A stretch of 64,000 nt of DNA from Deinococcus grandis (GCF_001485435.1 NZ_BCMS01000006.1:1-64000); one strand, 5' to 3'; positions 33,084 through 41,563 are shown, numbered from the stretch's first letter. The notes: generated by a model not told the origin, from the sequence alone. Numbers and translations are program-made.

Positions 33084-34784
33084 ATGACCTGGACCCTGGA
33101 TATCCTGAATCCGGACGGCTCCCCCCGCGCTGCCCGCTCCGACGCCGCTCCCAGCGGCGTCTGGGACGGGTTCGTGTGGAAATGGAGCCGGTACGGGGAC
33201 TGCCTCACCCTGAACTTCGACGCGGTCATGCCGGACCTTGGCGTCCGCAACCGCGACATTCTCGCCCTCGCCATCGACGGCGTGCCCGTCTTCAAAGGGC
33301 CCGTCGTGGAGGCGCCCCACCCGCGCGACCCCCGGCGCGGCACCGTGAACGCCATCGGGTGCAGCGCCCTGCTGTACCGCCGCGTGATCGGGCAGGACAG
33401 CTACCAGAACGTGGACGTCGCCGTGATCGTCCGGGACCTCATTCAGAAGTACCGGCACCCGGCCATCACGTACAACCCGGCGCTGATCCCGGACACCGGG
33501 AAGATCCTCACGTCCTTCCGGATGCCCTGGCGGCCGCTCGGGAAGGCGCTGGAACTGCTCGCCAAGACCGTCGCCGGGGAGAACGGCGTGCCGTTCGGGG
33601 TGCTGCCCAGCGGGGAGTTCTTCTTCGGGGCGGACCAGACGCCCAGCGTGCCCATCCCGTACAGCGCCGTGAGCGGCCTGAAATACCTGCGGGTCAGCGG
33701 GGACGAGGTGATCACCAGCAACTACATGGTGTTCCTCACGCGGCCCGCCGGAACGCCGTACAGCCGCGTCGAGCAGTACCGGAAGGTCACCACGCGCGAC
33801 AGTGGCGGCGCCGTGACTGACGTGCGTGAGGAGCCGCAGTACACGTACGTGCCCGCCACGTACATCTACCGCGCGGACGACCCGGACGCCGCGCTGTACG
33901 GCCTGGAAACCGCGACGCTCGTCCCGGGCGGCGCGGACATCTTCAGTCCGGTCCCGAACGCCAGCCTCACTGCGAACGGCACCAACCTCACCAACCCCGG
34001 GAACGTCCTCGACGGTGACACGGCCACGTTCGCCGCTCACGCGGACGGCGCGTACTTCAGTGAGTTCGTTCTGCAGCAGGCGGCAGGGCTGGCCGCACCA
34101 CAGATCACCGGCTTCCGCGCTCGCTACCGCCTGCAGGGCGGCACCGGCATCCCCGGGCTGCGCGTCACCATGTGGATCACGTACGACTTCCAGGTCGTCG
34201 AACCCCAACCGGGCGGCGGCAGCATCACCCGCGAGTACCGCACGCGCTTCTACTGGGACCTTCCCGACACCAGCGAGGGACCCATCGAGGTGGTCGGCGT
34301 GATGCCCCTCCCCGCCGACCTGCTTGGCATCGTCCACCCCGGCTCATTCACGCCCACCGACCCGACGTTCCTGAAGACGGAAATCTACGTGACCGTCCGC
34401 CAGTCCGAATCCGTGAACACACCCATCCCGGCCGACACGTTCCGCCTGTACGACATTCAACCGCTCGGCCTGGACTTCGAGAAGCTCGACACCATCGCCC
34501 GCAAGGCCCTCAGTCCGCCCGTGCAGGAACCCACCGAGTTCACCCTCCCGTACCTGCTGAGCGTCACGCCGACCGTCACCCTCACCGGCCTGCCCGGCGG
34601 GGATCAGACGGGCGACGTGGTCGAACTCGAAGGGCGGCACGACGGCAAGGCCCTGCGGAGCACCACCGTGAAACTCGAACAGCCCGGCGCGAGCGAAAGC
34701 GCCCGCATCATCCGCCTCGTCGCGAAGGAACGCGCCGCCGACGCGCAGGACGACCTGCGCGCGTTCCTGGAGGGACCCGTGTGA
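33084..34784 (+). CDS. Tail tip / baseplate hub-like protein
   Basis: 566 aa with ACGGAGG before the ATG. The first ~280 residues are beta-rich and fit a hub-type tail protein: WTLDILNPDGSPRAARSDAA, ILALAIDGVPVFKGPVVEAP, RGTVNAIGCSALLYRRVIGQ. The middle segment (about 290-450) could be a carbohydrate-binding beta-sandwich. The position right after the tape measure is where distal tail and tail-associated proteins lie. Confidence 0.7.
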   Translation: MTWTLDILNPDGSPRAARSDAAPSGVWDGFVWKWSRYGDCLTLNFDAVMPDLGVRNRDILALAIDGVPVFKGPVVEAPHPRDPRRGTVNAIGCSALLYRRVIGQDSYQNVDVAVIVRDLIQKYRHPAITYNPALIPDTGKILTSFRMPWRPLGKALELLAKTVAGENGVPFGVLPSGEFFFGADQTPSVPIPYSAVSGLKYLRVSGDEVITSNYMVFLTRPAGTPYSRVEQYRKVTTRDSGGAVTDVREEPQYTYVPATYIYRADDPDAALYGLETATLVPGGADIFSPVPNASLTANGTNLTNPGNVLDGDTATFAAHADGAYFSEFVLQQAAGLAAPQITGFRARYRLQGGTGIPGLRVTMWITYDFQVVEPQPGGGSITREYRTRFYWDLPDTSEGPIEVVGVMPLPADLLGIVHPGSFTPTDPTFLKTEIYVTVRQSESVNTPIPADTFRLYDIQPLGLDFEKLDTIARKALSPPVQEPTEFTLPYLLSVTPTVTLTGLPGGDQTGDVVELEGRHDGKALRSTTVKLEQPGASESARIIRLVAKERAADAQDDLRAFLEGPV

Positions 34785-35206
34785 CCACGTACCCCATGAC
34801 CATCACCCTCAGCGTCGGGCAACCCCTCGTGTTCAACGTCGTCGAACCGCAACCCAGCGACATCGAGTACGCCGACGAGGTCGGCCGCGCCGTGGAGAGC
34901 GACCAGCAGCAGGTCAGCGGCGACGGGCAGCAGGAACCCCGCTGGCTGAAGTTCGACACGTGGATCACGACCGGCCCGCGCCCCAGCGACCGCGGCGCCG
35001 CGATCGGCACCCTGAAGGCCGCGCTGCGGTTCGCGGTCCGCGCCGAGATCGACGGACTCCGCTACGACATCACCCGCATCCGCCTCGTCGCGCACGCCCC
35101 CAGCGGCAACGGGTACCGCGTGAGCCTGCGCATGATCGGCCCCCGCCCCGACTTCTACTCCGTGGACGCCAATGGCGCGTTCGTCGCGTACGCCCCCCTC
35201 TGGTGA
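34781..35206 (+). CDS. Tail-associated hypothetical protein
   Basis: 141 aa from a GTG in a GTGA overlap; ATG 34796 is an alternative. It is beta-rich throughout (ITLSVGQPLVFNVVEPQPSD; YDITRIRLVAHAPSGNGYRV). It lies between tip protein and fibre genes, so is probably part of the tail tip. No family is recognised. Confidence 0.55.
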   Translation: MTTYPMTITLSVGQPLVFNVVEPQPSDIEYADEVGRAVESDQQQVSGDGQQEPRWLKFDTWITTGPRPSDRGAAIGTLKAALRFAVRAEIDGLRYDITRIRLVAHAPSGNGYRVSLRMIGPRPDFYSVDANGAFVAYAPLW

Positions 35207-35216
35207 AAGGAAACTC

Positions 35217-35552
35217 ATGACTGCACCCCCCACAGACCGGGAGATCCTCCTGGCCCTGAACGACCGCATGAATACCCTGGAAACCGACGTCCGAGCCGCC
35301 ATCGCGCGGCTCGACGCGTTCCTGGCCGACCCACCCCCCGGGCCGCGCGGCCACCGGGGAGCCCAGGGCGCCACGGGTCCCGCCGGGCCAGCCGGACCTG
35401 CCCCTGACCTGACCGAGCTGAACGCCGCGCTGCAGGACGCCCAGGCGTTCCTTAACGGCGCGCAGGCGCAGATGACGAACCTCGTGAACGAAACCGAAGC
35501 CCGCGCCGAACGGGCCATCGCGTCCATGCGGATCCTGAAGGAGCCCCGATGA
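35217..35552 (+). CDS. Fibre-base protein with short collagen-like segment
   Basis: 111 aa, AAAGGAAA before the ATG. An N-terminal coiled coil (LLALNDRMNTLETDVRAAIA) leads into G-x-y repeats (PGPRGHRGAQGATGPAGPAG) at residues 40-60, then a second coiled coil. Coiled coil, collagen, coiled coil is a trimerisation layout used in phage fibres. It probably links tail tip and the SGNH fibre encoded next. Confidence 0.65.
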   Translation: MTAPPTDREILLALNDRMNTLETDVRAAIARLDAFLADPPPGPRGHRGAQGATGPAGPAGPAPDLTELNAALQDAQAFLNGAQAQMTNLVNETEARAERAIASMRILKEPR

Positions 35553-37462
35553 AAGCCAAAGTCACCGGCAAGAGTGCCTGGCAGGGCGTCCCGGACGACG
35601 GGTACCTGAACATCCACATCATCGGTGATCGCTGGGCCGACGCGCACGGCAACGCCACCGTTTCCCGCTACAGCGGCCGCCTCAACCCCGGCAAGACCGG
35701 CTTCGGCGACGCGAAGAATCCCGCCGCGGACCTGTACATCCCCGTGCAGGGCCCCGGCGACCCCGATGGTCCCCTCGCCCGCTTCGAGGAGATCCTCGTG
35801 TACGGCGGTGAGACCGTCCGCAGTGAGTACACCCGGCGACTCATCGCCACGGACCTCGACGGTCTGATCTTCGACTACGCCGCGCCCGAACCGACCAGCC
35901 TTCCGCCGTCGTTCGGGCAGGCCCCGCTGACCATCCAGGCAGCGCAGCAGCTGCTCGACACAGGCACGGCGAAGATCGCACAGGTCGATCAGAAGCTGAT
36001 TCAGGTGGACGATTCCCTGGCCGATATTGCCCAACATCTCCTGGAAAACACGGTGTACGCCTCGGACAGCGCCGACGACCCGCCCCTGCCGGACCCGTAC
36101 CGGCCCGGTGTGCGGGGCCGCAAACTCACCGCCAGCGGCAACGTGCTCTACCTCGTGACGGCACCGGCTGAGACGCCCGGCTGGCTGCCCACCCAGGAGC
36201 TGCTCAGCGGCGACGCGGTGGCCGCCGTGGAGGCTGCCGCCGCCGACGCCCGGGTAGCCGCCGGGGAGGCCACAGCGGCCATTGGGGGGCTGAGCGGGTA
36301 CCGGCTCGTTGACGCGCTGGACGGACTCACCGACCGGCGCGGGCGCCGCGTGGTGGCCGGGTACGCGGATGAGCTGGGGCAATCCCCACAGCACATCACC
36401 GAGGATGGCCGCACGTGGATGCATGGCGCCGCGGTCGGGGACATGGACGTGCAGCAGGGTGAGCCGGGCAGCGGGATCGCCTGGGCGCTCACCGACCGTG
36501 ACGAGCGGATGGCGGCCTGGGTCACGGACGCCGGTGAGTTCGGCGCCGCGAGCCTCACGGCCGCCCTGCGCTCCGGTCGGTACACCGTGTGCGTATGCGA
36601 CGGCGACAGCATGACGCAGGGCCTCGGCAGCAGCCACTTCGCGTTCACGGCCAACGCGGTCGCGTACCCCGGCGGCGGGTACCCCTACGTCCTACAGCAG
36701 CACCTGGGAGGCGCCGTGCAGGTCGTGAACCGGGGGAGCTGCAGCGCCCAGGCGTACGACATCGCGGCCCGCACGTACGGCGGCGGCGGTGTGGCCGCCC
36801 AGTACGGCGTCGGCGCGCCAGTCGGCGGTACCTACCCGCTGACCGGGCTCAACAACCGTTCGCCGCTGCTCACACCGAACGGCGGCACGCTGTCCCAGCG
36901 CGGACGGCTGGGCGAAGTGCTCGGCACGCTCACGCGCGACAACCGCGCCGCCGACTGGCAGAGCAACCGCACCGCGTACTACACGTTTACGCCGGATCCG
37001 GGTGAGCCGACCCTCGAAACCAGCGCGACCCCTGCCGCGCCGCGCCGCATCTACACCTGGCACCCCGACCTGGCCCACACGGATCAGCCGCATATCATCT
37101 GGGCGGGCCGGAACAACGTCGGGGATCACGCGCAGACCGTGGAGAGCGTCAGGGCGATGCTGTCGGCCCTCGCGCCGGACGTGCCGCGCCTCGTGATCGG
37201 GGTGCTGGCCTCGCAGACCGAAACCTGGGGGAACGGGCGCGAGGTCGTCGAGGAGATCAACCGCCAGCTGGCCGAGCTTGCCGGTCCTGCATTCTTCGAT
37301 CCGAACGAGGTGCTGGGGCGGAATGCGGACGGCACGCTGCGCCTGGACGGCACGCCGAATCCCGCCTGGATGAGCGACACCCTGCACTGCAATGACGCCG
37401 GGTACCAGCGCCTCGCTGACGCCCTGTACGCCCGCATCGTGCGGGAAGGATGGTACGACTGA
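35549..37462 (+). CDS. Tail fibre with SGNH/GDSL hydrolase domain
   Basis: 637 aa. The N-terminal ~180 residues are a beta attachment domain with a short helical linker (AQQLLDTGTAKIAQVDQKLI). From about 345 on there is an SGNH hydrolase: CDGDSMTQGLG with nucleophile Ser354, VNRGSCSAQA (oxyanion Gly), WAGRNN (block III Asn), and SDTLHCNDAGY with Asp610 and His613. Such domains deacetylate or de-esterify host surface polysaccharide, helping the fibre reach its receptor. The ATG overlaps the previous stop. Confidence 0.85.
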   Translation: MKAKVTGKSAWQGVPDDGYLNIHIIGDRWADAHGNATVSRYSGRLNPGKTGFGDAKNPAADLYIPVQGPGDPDGPLARFEEILVYGGETVRSEYTRRLIATDLDGLIFDYAAPEPTSLPPSFGQAPLTIQAAQQLLDTGTAKIAQVDQKLIQVDDSLADIAQHLLENTVYASDSADDPPLPDPYRPGVRGRKLTASGNVLYLVTAPAETPGWLPTQELLSGDAVAAVEAAAADARVAAGEATAAIGGLSGYRLVDALDGLTDRRGRRVVAGYADELGQSPQHITEDGRTWMHGAAVGDMDVQQGEPGSGIAWALTDRDERMAAWVTDAGEFGAASLTAALRSGRYTVCVCDGDSMTQGLGSSHFAFTANAVAYPGGGYPYVLQQHLGGAVQVVNRGSCSAQAYDIAARTYGGGGVAAQYGVGAPVGGTYPLTGLNNRSPLLTPNGGTLSQRGRLGEVLGTLTRDNRAADWQSNRTAYYTFTPDPGEPTLETSATPAAPRRIYTWHPDLAHTDQPHIIWAGRNNVGDHAQTVESVRAMLSALAPDVPRLVIGVLASQTETWGNGREVVEEINRQLAELAGPAFFDPNEVLGRNADGTLRLDGTPNPAWMSDTLHCNDAGYQRLADALYARIVREGWYD

Positions 37463-38289
37463 TGCCCACGATCATCACGCTGAACAATGTGCAGTTCGAC
37501 CCTGGCCTGAATCTCCCACTGTTGCCGCTGGACGCGTACGACGGTCCCGGTGTGCTGCTGATCCACGATTACCGACGCGCCCGGTGCCTCGCGCCTGGGG
37601 TGCTGACCGAGGGGCAACTCATCACGAACCTGAGTCGGAACGTGACGGCGGGTATCGACGCTGGCGACCTGATCGGGGCGGCGGGCGTCACGCGCGACGG
37701 GCAGGGCCTGCGGTTCAGCCGGCCCAACGGTGCGCAGATCAGCGACTGGATCAGGGCGACTGGCCTAGGTGCGCTGCCCCTCCAGAGCGGTGTGGACTGG
37801 GTGGCGACGGTGTGGGTGCGTCAGCGCGCAGCGGTCGATTGGCAGGGCGTGATCGGCAGCGCCGGAAACTCGGGGAGCACCGAGACTACAAACAGCTGGG
37901 GCCTGTATATCCAGGGCTCTGGTGGCCTCGATCCGTACGGCATCACGGCGCGGGCGTGGACGACAGCGGGGGCACTCGTGCAGTACGGGCTGGACCACCC
38001 GCTGCCCGTGGGCGGCCCGGTGGTGCAGCTGGCGTTCGGGATGACGTTCAGCGGCGGCGCAGCAACGATGCACTGGGGGTACAACGGCGGCCTCCAGATC
38101 GGTGCGGACGTCGGTGCGTGGCGCGTGCCGCAGTACCCGCTCCAGATCGGCACTGCCGGAACTGATGGGCAGAGCGGGGCGACCATCTACCGCGCGACCC
38201 TGGCACAGGTGGGGGCGGGGCGGCGCTACGCCTCGATTGCGGAGGCCGTGGCACGGGATTACGCGCTGGGGGCCGGGCAGTTCGGATGA
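37462..38289 (+). CDS. Receptor-binding or fibre protein with lectin-like (LamG/ConA) domain
   Basis: 275 aa, starting at the fibre stop (TGATG). After an N-terminal ~90 residues, the remainder is a jelly-roll-like beta-sandwich: DWVATVWVRQRAAVDWQGVI, GLYIQGSGGLDPYGITARAW, VVQLAFGMTFSGGAATMHWG, ending in PLQIGTAGTDGQSGATIYRA. That order (cover strand, G-rich loop, 'G..GG' turn) is typical for LamG/ConA-like domains. It is last in the tail operon and is followed by a hairpin. Confidence 0.65.
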   Translation: MPTIITLNNVQFDPGLNLPLLPLDAYDGPGVLLIHDYRRARCLAPGVLTEGQLITNLSRNVTAGIDAGDLIGAAGVTRDGQGLRFSRPNGAQISDWIRATGLGALPLQSGVDWVATVWVRQRAAVDWQGVIGSAGNSGSTETTNSWGLYIQGSGGLDPYGITARAWTTAGALVQYGLDHPLPVGGPVVQLAFGMTFSGGAATMHWGYNGGLQIGADVGAWRVPQYPLQIGTAGTDGQSGATIYRATLAQVGAGRRYASIAEAVARDYALGAGQFG

Positions 38290-38293
38290 AGAT

Positions 38294-38323
38294 GAGGCGG
38301 CTTGGGGACAACCCAGCCGCCTC
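38294..38323. terminator. Bidirectional hairpin after the tail operon
   Basis: GAGGCGGCT/AGCCGCCTC with a 12-base interior that contains GGG/CCC. It lies between the + strand tail operon and the minus-strand peptide gene, and could serve both. The T-run is weak. Confidence 0.5.
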
Positions 38324-38332
38324 CCAGGACGC

Positions 38333-38413
38333 TTAGAACAGCAGCGCGACTAACATCGCACCGGCAACATACCCGGCCCCGATCCGCGCACCGATCATGA
38401 CTGCGTACGACAT
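38333..38413 (-). CDS. 26-aa hydrophobic membrane peptide
   Basis: A 27-codon frame on the minus strand, preceded by GGGGGGGTGG six bases from its ATG. The product is one membrane-spanning segment rich in small residues (AVMIGARIGAGYVAGAMLVA), of the sort that packs through G-x-x-x-G contacts. A stem-loop terminator follows directly. Single-span peptides of this size in phages can be holin regulators, exclusion factors or type I toxins; none can be chosen here. Confidence 0.5.
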   Translation of the reverse strand: MSYAVMIGARIGAGYVAGAMLVALLF

Positions 38414-38556
38414 CGTTCCACCCCCCCCTGTGTGTATTTCTCCATCCATTGGTCTGGAGTGCGGCCATGGTTGCGCACGGTCGTGTGGACCCTATGGATC
38501 CTGCACTCATCGAGTAGCACACAGAACCGGGCCCGGTATCAGGCCCTGAACACGCA

Positions 38557-38592
38557 GGAAAACGCCGCGTCCCTCCCCAGGGTCGCGGCGCT
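38557..38592 (-). terminator. Terminator of the minus-strand XRE gene
   Basis: Read on the minus strand, the stem CGCCGCG/CGCGGCG with an inner CCCT/AGGG pairing is followed by TTTTCC. It lies 50 bp past the stop of the XRE gene. Confidence 0.65.
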
Positions 38593-38640
38593 TCACTGCG
38601 CGGGTTGAGTTCTCCAAACCAGGGCCCCCGCCCGCGCAGC

Positions 38641-38865
38641 TTACTCGCTGGACGACTCGCGGCGCTCTTTGCGCTTCAGGGTCAGTTCGACGTCGAACTC
38701 GTCGAAGATGGCGGGCCACAGCCCGGGCGGCTGCCCCCGGTCCCGCAGCGTGCGGCTCAGGCTCTTCTCGCTGATTCCCAGCTTCGCGGCCAGATCGCGC
38801 TGCGTCAGGCCTTTCTGGCGCATCAGGCGCTTGATTTCCGCGCGGATCTCCTCCGTCATGTTCAT
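38641..38865 (-). CDS. XRE-family HTH regulator
   Basis: 74 aa: EIRAEIKRLMRQKGLTQRDL, then AAKLGISEKSLSRTLRDRGQ, a standard Cro/CI HTH, then a short strand FDVELTLKRKER. It is divergent to the lysis cassette, with a strong 11-bp-arm inverted repeat between them, so it probably represses itself and/or the lysis genes. It has its own terminator. Confidence 0.75.
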   Translation of the reverse strand: MNMTEEIRAEIKRLMRQKGLTQRDLAAKLGISEKSLSRTLRDRGQPPGLWPAIFDEFDVELTLKRKERRESSSE

Positions 38866-38901
38866 CAGGGTAGCCTCCGTTCACCGTTTCCTCCGAACCG
38901 G

Positions 38902-38933
38902 TTGAAAAAGTTCTACCAATCCGGTAGAACTTT
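38902..38933 (+). promoter_or_regulatory. Promoter and operator upstream of the lysis cassette
   Basis: AAAGTTCTACC (38907-38917) and GGTAGAACTTT (38923-38933) form a perfect 11-bp-arm inverted repeat with a 5-bp spacer. It overlaps a + strand promoter TTGAAA (38902-38907), 17 bp, TAGAAC (38925-38930). The XRE product encoded just to the left is the obvious candidate to bind it. Confidence 0.65.
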
Positions 38934-39017
38934 CATCAAGACGCCCGGTCACACTGCGGGTGTACGTCCCTCGCCCGCCCGAGCACGCCGGGGCGGGGCT
39001 TCCCATGGAGGAATCCC

Positions 39018-39488
39018 ATGCTCAAGCGCATCCTGACCACCCTCGCCCTGCCCGTCCTGCTCGCCAGCTGCGGTGGATTCACCGCCCCCGAGCGGGACAA
39101 CGCCCAGTGGACGACTGAACTGCACGGCGTCAGCATCACCTGGCGCTGGGTGAACCCCGGCGGCCTCGGGCCCGGGCGGGCCGGGCGGGCCATGGTCCTC
39201 CCCGGCGGGCAGTCCTGCGTCATCGACCTCGACCCCACCACCATCCGCAACTACCTCACCGAAGTCGCCGCACACGAGGCCGGGCACTGCCTCGCCGCGC
39301 GGTACCTGCAGATCGGCGCGGACGTGAACAGCGAGAACCCACACCTGCACGAACTGATGGAGCAGTGGCCGCAGGCGTACGCCGAGAGGTACATGGCCGA
39401 CTGCGGCCTGAGCCTCGCACCCCTGGGCTGGCGGGACACGCGTGAAGCGACCTGCGCCGCCGCGCCCGACATCGACGACATCAAGTAA
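39018..39488 (+). CDS. Lipoprotein with zincin-type metalloprotease motif (HEAGH)
   Basis: 156 aa. MLKRILTTLALPVLLASC is a lipoprotein signal with lipobox LASC (Cys18). The mature part contains AAHEAGHCLAARYLQIGAD, an HExxH zincin motif (catalytic Glu). A downstream Glu in NPHLHELMEQW or EAYAERYM may be the third zinc ligand. It should be membrane-anchored outside the cytoplasm. It is first in the lysis cassette, under the XRE-controlled promoter, so it could open the envelope, act as a spanin substitute, or exclude other phages. Confidence 0.7.
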   Translation: MLKRILTTLALPVLLASCGGFTAPERDNAQWTTELHGVSITWRWVNPGGLGPGRAGRAMVLPGGQSCVIDLDPTTIRNYLTEVAAHEAGHCLAARYLQIGADVNSENPHLHELMEQWPQAYAERYMADCGLSLAPLGWRDTREATCAAAPDIDDIK

Positions 39489-39504
39489 CGCACCTCACCC
39501 CTCG

Positions 39505-39540
39505 ATCCGCCCCGGCTTCGGCCCCGGGGCGGATTCTTCA
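39505..39540 (+). terminator. Rho-independent terminator
   Basis: ATCCGCCCCGG/CCGGGGCGGAT, an 11-bp stem with an eight-base loop, then TCTTCATT. It lies between the zincin lipoprotein and the next gene. Confidence 0.6.
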
Positions 39541-39563
39541 TTCCGGCCGGACGCGAGGTCCCC

Positions 39564-39893
39564 ATGCGCAGGCACATCACCCTGGCCGCCCTGCTCGCCG
39601 TGCTCCTCACGGCCGGGCAGGCCGCCCCCACCACGACCGTCTGCGCCGCCCAGGCCCGGACCCAGACCAGCTGGCCCGGCCGGGTCGTGATCGTCACCGC
39701 CGCCACCTGCCCCGACGGGGGCCGGGCGTACGTGCGGTTCGTCAGCCGCACCGGCTCCCAACCCGACTCTCCCCCCGGGTACTTCACCCTCAAGCGCGGC
39801 CAGACCCTCACGCGGCGCGTGCCGCGCGACTGGTGGGTCGAGTACCGGGACAAGTACCTGCGCTGGACGCGCATCAAGGAGGTGGTCCGCTAG
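39564..39893 (+). CDS. Small secreted protein
   Basis: 109 aa with a signal peptide: MRRHITLAALLAVLLTAGQA, with cleavage expected near AGQA-APT. The mature part is short and beta-rich, with Trp and Arg (VPRDWWVEYRDKYLRWTRIK) and two Cys that could pair. It lies between the terminator and the holin; it may be an envelope-acting lysis accessory protein. Its TAG directly abuts the next GTG. Confidence 0.55.
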   Translation: MRRHITLAALLAVLLTAGQAAPTTTVCAAQARTQTSWPGRVVIVTAATCPDGGRAYVRFVSRTGSQPDSPPGYFTLKRGQTLTRRVPRDWWVEYRDKYLRWTRIKEVVR

Positions 39894-40358
39894 GTGGAAA
39901 AACTGCTGATCGTCATGACAGCCAGCACCCTGGCTGCCAACGAACTCACCGGAGCCGCCCTGCCCTTCACGGAAGGGGAACTCTGGAGCCTGCTGTTCGT
40001 GCTGATCGCCGCGCTCTTCACGGCTGTCAGCAAGGAGGCCAGCAAGGCCGCGCGCGGTCCGTTCAAACCCGCCCGCTTCTGGGGGAACGTCGGCCTGGGC
40101 GTCATGGCGGGCGTGTGTGCGCCCCTGCTGATCGAGTACGTCATGCAGCACTGGACCGGGAAGCCCCTGACTGGCGGGGCCAGCGTCGGCCTGGGCATTC
40201 TCGGCGCGTACGCCGGGCGTGACTTCCTGAAGGCCGCGTACAGTGCCCTGCTCGCCGTGGGGCAATTCGCCGCGAAGCTCAAAGGTCTCTCCATCAACTA
40301 CGACCCGGACAAAGTCCAGCGTCCGAACCGCAAGGAAGGAGGTGGGGACGATGCGTAA
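39894..40358 (+). CDS. Holin-like membrane protein
   Basis: 154 aa from GTG 39894. It has two or three membrane segments: WSLLFVLIAALFTAVSK (about 30-46), VGLGVMAGVCAPLLIEYVMQ (about 65-85), and SVGLGILGAYAGRDFL (about 97-112). The highly charged C-terminus (KVQRPNRKEGGGDDA) is typical of holins. It is encoded two genes before the endolysin, as expected. Confidence 0.65.
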   Translation: MEKLLIVMTASTLAANELTGAALPFTEGELWSLLFVLIAALFTAVSKEASKAARGPFKPARFWGNVGLGVMAGVCAPLLIEYVMQHWTGKPLTGGASVGLGILGAYAGRDFLKAAYSALLAVGQFAAKLKGLSINYDPDKVQRPNRKEGGGDDA

Positions 40359-40863
40359 CGCCCGCCTGACACACCAGCTGCGCCACGTGCGACTCGCCGT
40401 CCTGCGCGGCCTGCACGCCGTCCTGCGCGCCCTGCCCCGCGTGGCCGCCATCACCGCCCTCTACGCCCTGGTGATCGCCGGGTACGCCACCAGCGCCTGG
40501 CTCGCCGACCTGGGCGACACCGTCCTCGGGCCGCCGGTCGTGCAGGAGGGCCTGCGCGCCCTGATCGTCATGGCCGTCGCCCGGGCGTTTCAGCTGCGCT
40601 GGGCGGAACTCACCCCCTGGAGCCGCGCCGGGTGGGGCCTGCTCGCGATCGGCGTGAGCCTGAACCTCGCCCGTGGGCACTTCAGTGAGACCCCACTGAC
40701 CCTGGCGTTCATGTGTGGCCACGCGGGCCTACTGATCATCACTACCCGCCTCATGGTGGCCGCGCAGCGCGAGCAGCGCCTCGCGGACGCCAACCGAGAC
40801 CTTCGCCGCCAACTGGCGGACGCCCACGCGCGCATCGCGCACCTGGAGGCATCCCATGATTGA
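40351..40863 (+). CDS. Second holin/antiholin-like membrane protein with C-terminal coiled coil
   Basis: 170 aa, AAGGAGG before the ATG. A basic N-terminus is followed by about four hydrophobic segments (AAITALYALVIAGYATSAWL; GLRALIVMAVARAF; GWGLLAIGVSLNLA; CGHAGLLIITTRLMV) and a charged coiled coil (REQRLADANRDLRRQLADAH). It lies between the holin and endolysin genes with overlaps on both sides, so it is probably an antiholin or second holin. Confidence 0.6.
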   Translation: MRNARLTHQLRHVRLAVLRGLHAVLRALPRVAAITALYALVIAGYATSAWLADLGDTVLGPPVVQEGLRALIVMAVARAFQLRWAELTPWSRAGWGLLAIGVSLNLARGHFSETPLTLAFMCGHAGLLIITTRLMVAAQREQRLADANRDLRRQLADAHARIAHLEASHD

Positions 40864-41563
40864 CATCACCCCTGACCTGGTGCGGGCCATCAACCCGCGT
40901 CACCCCCGCCCGGACGTGGCCGCCCCGAAGATCCAGCGGGCGTTCGAGCAGTTCGGCATCACGACGCGTAACACGGTGGCCATGGCCCTCGGGCAGATCG
41001 GGCACGAGTCGGGCCTGATTCCGAGGGAGGAGAATCTGAACTACCGAGCGACGCGGCTGATGCAGGTGTGGCCCAACCGCTTCCCGACGCTGCAGGCGGC
41101 GCTGCCGTACCAGTTCAACCCGCAGGCCCTCGGCGACCGGGTGTACGGCGGGCGCATGGGCAACAGCCCCACGGAGGGCTTCCTGTACCGGGGGAGAGGT
41201 CCGATCCAGCTGACCGGGAAGAGCAACTACGTCACGTACGGCCGCCTGATCGGCTACGACCTGGTCGCGCAGCCGGACCTGCTCCTGCAGTACGGCGTGG
41301 GCTTCCTGGCCGCCGGGGCGTTCTGGCAGGCGCACGGCCTGAACCGCCCCGCTGAGCGCGGCGACGTGCGCGCCGTCACCCGCGCCATCAACGGCGGCAC
41401 GATCGGCCTGGACGACCGCGAGCGGCTGTACCAGCGGGCCCTGGTGAACGTACCCCGGTACGGGCTGCTCAGCACGGACGCGCCCCTGAACGTGGAAGCG
41501 GACGCCGCGGCGGACCTGGATGCCCGGCACGAGCAGCTCACGCGGATCCTGGGCCTGCTGTGA
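40856..41563 (+). CDS. Endolysin, GH19 chitinase-like muramidase
   Basis: 235 aa. Catalytic Glu51 lies in GQIGHESG, followed by ENLNYRATRLMQVWPNRF and YRGRGPIQLTGKSNYVTYGR, the signature of GH19 lysozyme-like endolysins that cleave peptidoglycan glycan strands. There is no signal peptide, so it needs a holin. The C-terminal 40 residues are helical. The ATG overlaps the previous stop, and the next gene starts in its own stop. Confidence 0.9.
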   Translation: MIDITPDLVRAINPRHPRPDVAAPKIQRAFEQFGITTRNTVAMALGQIGHESGLIPREENLNYRATRLMQVWPNRFPTLQAALPYQFNPQALGDRVYGGRMGNSPTEGFLYRGRGPIQLTGKSNYVTYGRLIGYDLVAQPDLLLQYGVGFLAAGAFWQAHGLNRPAERGDVRAVTRAINGGTIGLDDRERLYQRALVNVPRYGLLSTDAPLNVEADAAADLDARHEQLTRILGLL

